A stretch of 64,000 nt of DNA from Hybos culiciformis. Taxonomy: Eukaryota; Arthropoda; Insecta; Diptera; Hybotidae. Position 1 is the first letter of the stretch. Every line of letters begins with the position of its first letter. The translations under genes and the position numbers were made by a program. The notes below the pieces were generated by a model. The model made no database searches and had not been told where the DNA came from. It saw nothing but the letters and a program-made list of their open reading frames with translations. Positions 54,901 to 64,000 of this stretch are shown here, piece after piece. Where the stretch lies: NCBI GenBank assembly GCA_964007475.1, contig OZ023274.1:82657303-82721302 (forward strand), read 5' to 3'.

Positions 54901-57900
54901 AAATCAAATTCTAAATCAATAATCAAATACAGATATTCAATAAAAGTTAAATTATTCTTTATTTAATTATAAAAAAAAAAAAAAAAAAAAACACTTTCTT
55001 TTAGATTTAATTTTAGAACTTATCTATCACAGGTTGAAAAAGTTATCAATGCCGTTTTTTGTGATTGTCGTTGATTTGATTGACAAAATTTGAGAAGTTT
55101 ATTTTAAAATTTTATTGTGGTTCAAAATCTCCGGCTTTAATTTATGAACTGAAATAAATAATCATAACTTCATCGCCCTTTCGTGAGAAGTCATAAAATC
55201 CAGTTGTGGATGAATTGAGTTACTTATACCTTAATGATAAAAAATATATTTATTTTTTATGCCTACTCTCAAAATCCTGTTTTTTCTCGTTTGTTGAAAA
55301 TGAAAATATCTCAAAAAAAGCTTTCATTTTTGCACTACAATTACTTTCTCACTACAATTACTTTCTCAAAAGCCAAAGATCAAAATTAAGAATTAACTAG
55401 TTATCCTTAAAAAAATATATTCCTAAGCCTAACAAAAAAAATATGATATTAACTATTTAAATGTTCAAGAAGAAATTAAAGGGAAAAAAATGTTTTTTAA
55501 TAATTATAAAATCTTAAATAATTTTTTTTTATAAAACTGCTTTAACTTTTATGCGAATGCGTTGAGATAAATAAAGCCATTTGTATGTACTATACAATGT
55601 ACTTCTGCATATGTAATACTTGTACATTTTTTTTTTCTTTGTATTCAAGTATATTATTGTTGATTTTTGAACTTTCAGCTGTCATGACTTATACGTTCAA
55701 AAATATATTTATATAATATTATTATACTTTGTTTATCGGTGCGCTTTTTCACAACACTTTCATAATTTTAATAAAATATATACTTACTCTATTCATCATG
55801 AATAAAAATTTACGTGTGCTTTACGTACTCTTTTTTATTTTATGTGCGAGCAAATGTATGTATCTTAGCTATTATTTATTTTTGCGTTTACGAAATTTAT
55901 CCATCATAATATTTTCATAATGTTGAATCTTTATATTCAATTTCTATTTCACTTACATTCACCCTTAGGGAAATTTATAATATGCTGTTTTTATACTATT
56001 TTTAAAAATATGAAAACTTTATTTTTTTTTTCATTAAATAATATTGTGCTTTTAAAAGAAATAATGAAACAAAAAAAAAATATTATACGGAGCAGTAATT
56101 CCAGAAGTAATAAAAAATGACGAGTTTTTTTTTTAACTATCATAGAGTGTGGGGAGATTTTAGAGGATTTTTATATTTATATTTTATGTTAGGTTATTTG
56201 TATTTGCTTGCTCAATATTTCATTTCATATACTTATGTGCTACATTTCCACTGCACTAATCAGGTAAATATTTGTTCTTTTCGATTTGCAGTTTGTCACG
56301 AATCTTCAGAAGCTGTTATCGTGACACTTGCATGCTGCACTTAATTCTGCTTCTTTTTTTTTATGAGGAAGCATATAATAAGCCTGGAACTGAAATGTGG
56401 TTTTTGTTTGAATTCAAACTATAAGTATTAGGTATAAATATTATATAATAAATATTAGTAAGTATTTAAATTTTTGTTGTTTTCTTTTTCACGAAAAATT
56501 TAAACACTAAATAAATTTTTCGTTAATTTGAAAATTATACTACATAAATAAATAAAAGCCTCGATAATAATAAATCTTTTAAAACAGATTACATACTTGA
56601 ATTAATCAACTAAATTATTTGCAGACTTTTTGCCACCATGATTGTAGTCGTTAATTTAATATAAAGTAATTTGAAAGCTCACACTTAATGCTTAACATGT
56701 TATATTCTATAAAATTAATGTTGAATTTGTGAAAAGTTTTTGGTTGTATACGTTGACATTAGTTTATTCATATAAAAAAATGTTTACCTTTTTTTATTAC
56801 TTGTTTTGCTTGATTTTTTTTAATAATTCATAGAATATTTATTCTGCTGAGTTTATATACATATACTTATAAGTATTTATACATAATTTAATAATGAAAT
56901 GAAATAATTTTATGACATATCTAAACATAAGTATGTATTAAGTATGTGAAAAAAAAAAGTTTAAAAAGTGGTTAAAAAAATTTCTGATTTGATCATGGTC
57001 AAGTTTAAGTTAAGTTTATTGTTCATATTAAAATATAATTAGCTTCAATTTTTATAATTTTTGATTAAAATTGCAAAATCTACACTGATTATTCTTAAAT
57101 AAAATCTTTTTGTAAATGTAGGTACAACATTTGTATCTATATCTATATCTTAAAGTTAATAACGAACATACTTGTTTATTAAAATGTTCTTTTATAAGAA
57201 AAGAAAATTGAGCCTAGAGCAGAAGTTAGAATCGAGCCAAAAACATTTATACTGATATTAATATTTTTATAATTAAAAGATAATCATACGAACAGCGCCA
57301 ATCATTAATCCACACTTATACCTTGTTCGCAGCTATATTTATTTCTATCCGGAACTGTCAAATTCTATCCACGTATAAAAAGTACTTTAGAAGTGGAAAT
57401 TTCCATTTTTTTTTTTTTGGAAATATTTTAAGGTGCGAAGAAGGTATGTAATAAGTATGTAAGTATATGTTTCAATTTTTTTATGCATACATTCTGTTTC
57501 TGACTTAACGATTAGCGTTAATCCTTGAACATAAAATTGACATACTTAGATAATAAGTTTTTATCGGGGTTTTTATGTTTAAAACATTATTTCATTTACT
57601 TAGAAACTTAGATATAAGCTGTTATTTTTAATTTAGGTATCATTTTTTAACAAAAAGAAAAACTTTCATGCCTACAAATTGTTGAAAAGCAGAAAATTTA
57701 ATAAAAGTATTAAATCAACTTTTTTTTGTTGCAAACTTTTTTTTTTCTTCAAAAAAAAAATTAAATTTGAAAAGAAAATTTTGTTTGTTATAATCGATTT
57801 TAACGTTTATACAACTTACATTTCTGCTTAATTTTTTAATACGTTTTTAAGGGAAAGAAAAACAAATTCATTCTTAGGACACTTAAATAAGCTTTCCAAT

Positions 57901-59669
57901 TTAAGTCAACATTTAAATAATCCTTGTTGTTCAAAACAAAATTTTAAATTTTGATTAAAAGTCTATTTCTATTATATCAATAACATTTAAAATTAATTAA
58001 CCTTAACATAACGTGATGGATTAGTTTTATCAAGGTTACACTTAAGACAGAAATAAATATAATTGTTCTTTTAAGATTTAAAGTAAGTTTTTAAGGCAAG
58101 TTTTAAAAAATAAATCCTCTAAATAAGTAAATAAAAAAATTGGTATTTTTATTGCTTAGAACTACATTACACTTTTTATCCGAAGTTTTATCTTATTCTA
58201 ACAAAAATTAAATATAAAATTGATATTTTAGCTGACTTGGAAATATTTTGATACTTAATTAAGAATGTTTTGTTTTGGCGAGTGTAAAAAGTTTTATTAT
58301 ATACCTACTTACCTACCAACCTAATTATTCAAAAAAAAAATTATGTCTAAGCATTAATTTTATTAAAATTACATTGCTTTGCATATTATTAAAAAAAACA
58401 TATTCATAAGAAAATATTTACAAATTAAAAAAAATTTATAAAGTTGATTTTTGATAATTTTTTGCTGAAGTTAGATAGGAAAGTAAATTTTTTTTTTTTT
58501 TTATTACGCAAAAATAATCAATTGACTTATGTATAGAAATTTATATAGGACAAGTTAAAAATAATTTTATAAGTATTCGTTAATTATTAAAAGCTATATT
58601 TTTGTAATTATTGATGATTTACGATAATATAAATAAGACAAGCCACAGACCGAAAGTTTAGTTTGACCTTTTGTCACCAGAAATTGTTGTTAATATAAAA
58701 CCCAAGTTTTAATGACTTTATCATGCCATTTTCAGAGAATTTAATCTAAGTCTAGAATTCTAGATAACCCTTTAAACAGCAGAAATCGAGTACTTGCTCT
58801 TTGTGAACCATGAACAACTTCACACCGATATTCAAGAAATAAAAATAACTATAGAATCTTCGAAATCAGGCTAAATGAGTATTTGTAATTTTTATATGAA
58901 ATTATACTTAAATCTTTTTACAGTGATAATTAATATAAAAAATGTTAAACTAAATATATTACTTAACTAAAATATTGATTATCTTGAAGAAATTAAAAAC
59001 TAGTAGAATTTAATAAGCATATGGCGCGCGTTTAAATTTTCAATTTCCGTTCCAATTTTAAATATTTTGGTTTTAAAATTTCCAGCTTTATTTGTCGTCA
59101 TCGTGAATATTATTTTACTACTTACTTATTTCATTGAAATAATAAGTAGCTAAAAACATTGATGGATATTTACTTTTAAAAATCCTGGATAAAAATTTAA
59201 ACGGATTTGAAATTCGATTAAGTAATTATTATCGTTCAGCATGGTTTTATAATTTTTAATGAATTTTATTCAGTAAAGTAATATTTTTAATTTTAAATAA
59301 ATAATGATTTTCTTATGTTTCCAATTATTAAATCTCCATATACGTATGTAAGCAATATATGAATGAATGAGTAATGCAACTTTTATGAATTAAAACATCA
59401 ATATTTTTTGAAATTCAAACACCTACGTTTTACTCCAAATATTACAATGAACCATAATGAAATAAAAATAGTAATGGATCAAAATTTGAATGAGGAATAA
59501 TAATAATGTAGTATATACTTAAGTATTCAAATGATTTTTGAAAATTGTGTAAGCTCAAATATTTACAAGCAAAAAAATTACTTCACGTGAAATTTAATGT
59601 CTGTATAATACACAACATGTAGGTTTTATTTGTATGTTTTATATTTTTGTAATTTTTTGATTTTTTTTA

Positions 59670-60060
59670 TACAGAAATTTCGTATGTTTGTTTGTGTGTT
59701 TGATTCAAACCACTTCGCCCGAATCGGTTTTGCTCAAATTTGACAAACACTCGTTTTCCCGGTGATAATACAATATTAACTCCAAACAGTCGCAACCTAT
59801 CAGACTTCTATTTTAAATTGTAATTTCAAATACACATGATATACATACTTAATGTGCAAAATTTACTTATAATTCTTGGATACTCCGATTCAATAAAAGT
59901 TATTTAAGGATTCGAGGTGGGAACCAAAAATAGATTTCCAATAACATTGGTATAAGGGTAAATGTCGATTGTAGGAACCTAGAAAAAACTACATAGTCTC
60001 CAATTGTGTTCAAGGATTCGGGCTTGTGACTGAAAAAAGACTTCGATGAAAATTGATATT
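59670..60060. repeat. Possible dispersed-repeat fragment
   Basis: A block with more G+C than its flanks. It begins with a TTTGTTTGTGTGTTTGATT stretch, followed by CACTTCGCCCGAATCGG, and contains two similar AAGGATTCG(A/G)G sites (about 59908 and 60012). Blocks like TTTGTTTG...CCGAATCGGTTTT are common in arthropod dispersed repeats. No termini or coding motif were found, so this is only a suspicion. Confidence 0.25.
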
Positions 60061-63000
60061 TGTATAGTTGTCGAACATTAGAATTCGGAATGGAGTCTTG
60101 AAAAATTAAAACTTATCATGTATGGTTAAATGACGATTGTATCACTTATGGTTAAATGACGATATAGTTGAATATTATTGAATGTACAGAAGAAAATTTT
60201 CCTGATAAATGCACTGAAATTGATGTGTGAAATTTCTGTTTGAGTAAGTATTACAGAATGCTTTAAAAAAATTTCATACATTAAATGTTGCTTTAGAGAG
60301 CCTTTCTTTTTAAATTGAATAAATTTCTGATTAAAGATAATTTTCGATTCAATAAGCAGAATAAAATTGTGTAATTTTTATCGAACAACATTTTAATTTA
60401 ATCCCATGCGTAGCATCTTAAATTTATTAAAAAAGAAAAATAAAAATTCTTTGAAGTCTAGGCATCTTCGCTTGTCATTTTTAATGAAATTTTCAAAAAT
60501 TTCAAAATAATATTAAGATAAATTTCTTTTCCTTCTAAATTTTAATTTTAAATCCTTTTGAAAAAAACTCTATTGAATTTAAAAAAAAAATGATGAAAAA
60601 TTGAAGAAATAAAAGAGAAATATGTATATACAGAAAATTACTCAAGTATATAAAATGGATAAATATATCAAGGTCATTATGTGAATTATTTGTAAACGAG
60701 AAATCTAAAATATATGAACCATAAAAAAAAAAACATAATACCTACTTGTATATAATCATTTACCTTTTCAGCAAAAAAATAAAATAAATAAATATCAAGA
60801 AAGAGTGTAAAACATAGAAAAAAAACTAGAATTGGTCAAAAAAAAAATTATGTTTAAGTAAATTTAAATTATTTAATAATTTTTAAGGTAAAAACGTAGA
60901 CTAATCCACAATAACAAAAACATGTGCTCAATTTATGTAATTATGCGCGCAACTACATTATTACTTTACCAGAGATATGATTGTGTAGAAAGGTTTCCTC
61001 ATCGTTGTTATTGAAATAAATGTGAATGAAGGTGTTCCATTTTTTAATTTTTTTTCTCATAACTATATTATAATCGAAAACTTGAGATGAAAAACTTTTG
61101 CAAAAAATTCGTTTGTCATATTAATGATTCTTCTATTTATGATAATTATTTATGTCTTGTCTCTTGTTTTGATTACCTATTTTTTTTTTAAGTTTTTGAT
61201 ATTGTAATATAAACTACGAATTCCGTGCACTTGGAAACAATAGGAGGAATAACTAACTTTTTAAGCTCAATTTTATCGACAGCTATCTACCCAACATACT
61301 ACTTTTCATCGAAATTCATAAATAATTAAAAAAAAAATTAAAATTTATAAATTTTATAAGAAAATTATTGAGACCCTTGGCTGGTTGAGAGTCTCTAACT
61401 TCAAACCCCGATATCGTGGAACCTAATCTTTTAGTCGAAAGTGAATGAGATTTTGCATCTCGTTTTGCAAAATAATGCGAAATATTTAAGGGGAAATTGT
61501 AATATGGGTTATGACGAACAAACATTTAAGCTAATTAGTTATATAATTTGATAATAATTTGTTTCTGTGACTAACATGAAAAATTAAAACTTTTAGTCCG
61601 TTTTTTCTGGATGAATTATTATATACTAAGCTAGCAAATTTTTTACTAATTTTACTCTAATGTATTATTTTACTCTGAAGTATTATTTTCTGTAGTCTCC
61701 ATACTGAGAATTAGATACTCATTCTCTATCTCCCTTTACGGCAAATCAAAAATCTATTTTAAGCATATAAAGCGTATCTATTTTAATTTTAAACTCCAAA
61801 TTGTTTAAAACTACTTATGTAGTAAAATAAAAATGAAATTTGTAGTTAGATTAGTTTTTTTTACCTGTCCATAATTTTCGCTAATTAAATGAATATTCAA
61901 TACATATATATATAATACTTGTGTACAAGTACAATTGAACATAAATACATGTACACAATAATTTTCACTGTATGGCTCTAATTAAATTTAGAAAAAAAAA
62001 AAATTGCTACACTTGACTTGATTACCCAGTTACTTACTTACAATTATTTTAAAATAATAATAATAATAACTAAGCACATTGATAAAAGTAATTCATTGAA
62101 AGAAGATATTTTTACATCATGACGACGTTACGCAATTATCATATTTTTTTTGTGTTTTCATGAATAAAAAAAAAAATAAAATTAAAAGTAAAATTTATAG
62201 AAATAACAAAATAACGGAAAAACGATTTATTGTTTGCATCACTCATCATAAATTTATGAAATATTTTGATATTACATAAAATTGTGATTAAACTTAAAAA
62301 AAAAAAATAAATTTGATATACTTACTTAATACGAAATTTTAAATTAAGTAAGTCAGTATATCTCCGTACGTTGTAGAAAATAATTATAAACGTTGAATTT
62401 ATTAATATTATACTTATTAGCACTTTATCTGATAAAGAAAACACGTCTCTCGTTTCACATTAGTTACTAACATTTTTTTCGCATATTATAATACTTAGTC
62501 TTTTAAGCTTCAAATACAAAACTGTTATTGATATTTATTTTAAAATTATATTTCTTTCACACACTTACATTATAATGTCGGCTGTCTTATAGTTATTATA
62601 TCATTTATTATATCATTCAAGATCTACTTATTATTTGATGATGCCATAAATCATGATCTTTCTCTACGTACATAATTAAAACGATTCTAATTCCATTACA
62701 TGTAATTTTAATATATGCAATAAATAATTACCTAAAAAGTGCCTGTAAAATGTTTTGCCGATTATTGTCGCGCAAATATTGTGCAACGATACAAATACTT
62801 TGGTCTCAGCAACGATATCATTAAATATATACAATAAACCATTAAAAATTAAGACCTTAGGTACAAATGTTTCTATTTCCGAGAAATTCAAGTGAAATAT
62901 TTCAAAACATAAAAATATTTTGATGCAATCCATCCAATAATTTCTTTAATCTAACACTTCTTTTTCTATTTTTCTATTTATATATAAAAAAAAAAAAACA

Positions 63001-63213
63001 TAATAAATTGCTAGTGGGGAAATAATTTAAATTAGGCCTAATTTTGATCTAAATAAAATAAACAAAATCTCATTAACTAAAAAATTAAAATAGCAAATAA
63101 TTATGCAGTACTTTTTAAAAAAAAAATTTTCTTTCACTCATTTTCAATTTCATTACGGTGGTATTATTGATGTGTTAAGAAGAAGAAAAATTTTTATGTT
63201 CAATCAAAAAAGT

Positions 63214-63373
63214 ACAATTTTTTGTATTTATTTTCGATTGATTAATTTAAAAAATTTTAATTACCCATTTGTTTATTTATATTATAATATTATACACAGC
63301 ACAATTTTTTGTATTTATTTTCGATTGATTAATTTAAAAAAATTTAAATTATTTTACCCACTTGTTTATTTAT
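63214..63373. repeat. Tandem duplication, period about 87 bp
   Basis: ACAATTTTTTGTATTTATTT, followed by TCGATTGATTAATTTAAAAA, occurs at 63214 and again at 63301. Each copy continues to a CCCA(T/C)TTGTTTATTTAT block. The 100-codon open frame across it reads the same peptide twice and is explained by the duplication. Confidence 0.85.
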
Positions 63374-64000
63374 TTTATAATTGTTTTTTTTTTTTTTTTT
63401 TGTGAATGAGTTGTTGTTATTTACATCTTTAATTTTCTTATAATAAACAATTGGCATTGTATTTTTATTTATATCAGGAAATTTATTAATCCCGAGAGTC
63501 GACATTTAAAACAGAAATCATAGCTTGAATTTCATATTCAACCAATTCGAAATTATTTATTTAATTACTTAGTTAGTTTGTAACACTACAATAATTGAGT
63601 GAGATAGAAGCATATTACTGCGTATTACAATGACATTTAAATTTACATAGTTACGTTTGGACGATATTGGGCATATTTTGACATTTAAAATGCAGTCGAA
63701 CGAAATCGGTTAAATACTTCTTATAACAGTTATATATAATGTAACTTTTTCGATATTAAATAAATCATAAATCAATCATAAATTAAAGAAACGAATTAAG
63801 TTCTATACCAGAGATATAAAAAATCTTCCATTATTGACACTGCAGGATATTTTTATTCGCTATGAAAGGAACTTCAAGATAACTTCAAAATACTTTTTTT
63901 TTGAAATAAGCTTTTTAATTTTAATTTTTTAAGAGTAGGTTATTAGTACTACAGACCAAAACAAAGACCAGTACATTAATCTTTATTCGATGAACAAGCT

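Larger units (their letters stand above)
51957..64000. other. Kinesin intron 1 (to the window end), A+T-rich
   Basis: Low-complexity intron DNA with homopolymers. Three abutting hydrophobic open frames (55729-56344) and other short frames show random A+T composition. Items noted are a possible repeat fragment (59670-60060) and a tandem duplication (63214-63373). No kinesin exon, tRNA or other gene was recognised. Confidence 0.5.

Noticed and set aside
55729..56344. Three abutting plus-strand open frames (63, 66 and 75 codons)
   Set aside because: They nearly abut like an operon, but composition is Phe/Leu/Ile/Lys-rich as in random A+T DNA, there are no motifs, and the context is a eukaryotic intron.
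61316..61525. Minus-strand 69-codon frame and a TTCAAACCCC site resembling a Pol III B box
   Set aside because: No properly spaced A box, no cloverleaf could be folded by eye, and the peptide is not recognised. Not called as tRNA or SINE.
62676..62933. Minus-strand 85-codon frame with a possible splice donor
   Set aside because: Hydrophobic A+T-type composition and no recognisable domain. Too weak to call an exon.
63103..63405. 100-codon plus-strand frame
   Set aside because: Repeats one peptide twice because of the 87-bp tandem duplication and ends in a poly-T tract.

Overview
The window is very A+T-rich eukaryotic DNA with spliced genes (GT-AG introns), long introns, many homopolymer runs and microsatellites, and abundant transposable elements. 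The gene set (a DHRS7B-type short-chain dehydrogenase, an FBXL2/FBXL20-type F-box/LRR protein and a kinesin-3 start exon of the KIF13/Khc-73 type) and the element set (Ty3/Gypsy, a jockey/CR1-like LINE, hAT, Harbinger-like and TA-flanked MITEs) point to an insect or other arthropod nuclear genome. The order cannot be fixed from the sequence. No bacterial, organellar, CRISPR, rRNA or confident tRNA features were seen.

Layout. From 1 to 8.9 kb is a gene-poor region. It holds two small intronless ORFs of unknown function that resemble each other (1490-1948 minus, 4087-4464 plus), a nested pair of MITEs (4642-5652), a LINE 3' fragment, a MITE full of ACATGTT motifs (7628-8111) and several tandem duplications. 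At 8925-10894 (minus) is a complete four-exon DHRS7B homologue whose exons join in frame to 327 residues. At 11766-16616 is an intact Ty3/Gypsy retrotransposon: 206-bp LTRs identical by eye and a single 1477-codon gag-pol ORF. It lies between the 5' ends of DHRS7B and a plus-strand start exon at 17158, which is probably an alternative first exon of the FBXL20 homologue.

From 17.2 to 33 kb is extremely A+T-rich non-coding DNA containing a near-perfect foldback element with a target-site duplication (30214-30527). The FBXL20 homologue occupies 33028-47265 (plus): nine coding exons joining in frame to 438 residues with a C-terminal CEIL prenylation-type motif. Its 10-kb second intron is a transposon graveyard: a nested TA-flanked composite with a LINE and Harbinger-type MITEs inside, a hAT derivative with a zinc-finger relic, a TA-flanked MITE, and a hAT derivative with a broken transposase.

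Downstream are a second Harbinger-type MITE copy (50057-50447) in inverted orientation, a coding-like fragment of unknown origin (50662-50853), and the first coding exon of a Khc-73/KIF13-type kinesin (51902-51956). Its first intron fills the rest of the window; no later exon was recognised.

The host genes are not an evident pathway: DHRS7B is a membrane-anchored reductase, FBXL20 an SCF ubiquitin-ligase receptor, and Khc-73 a microtubule motor. The most unusual content is the transposon architecture and the pair of related orphan ORFs.
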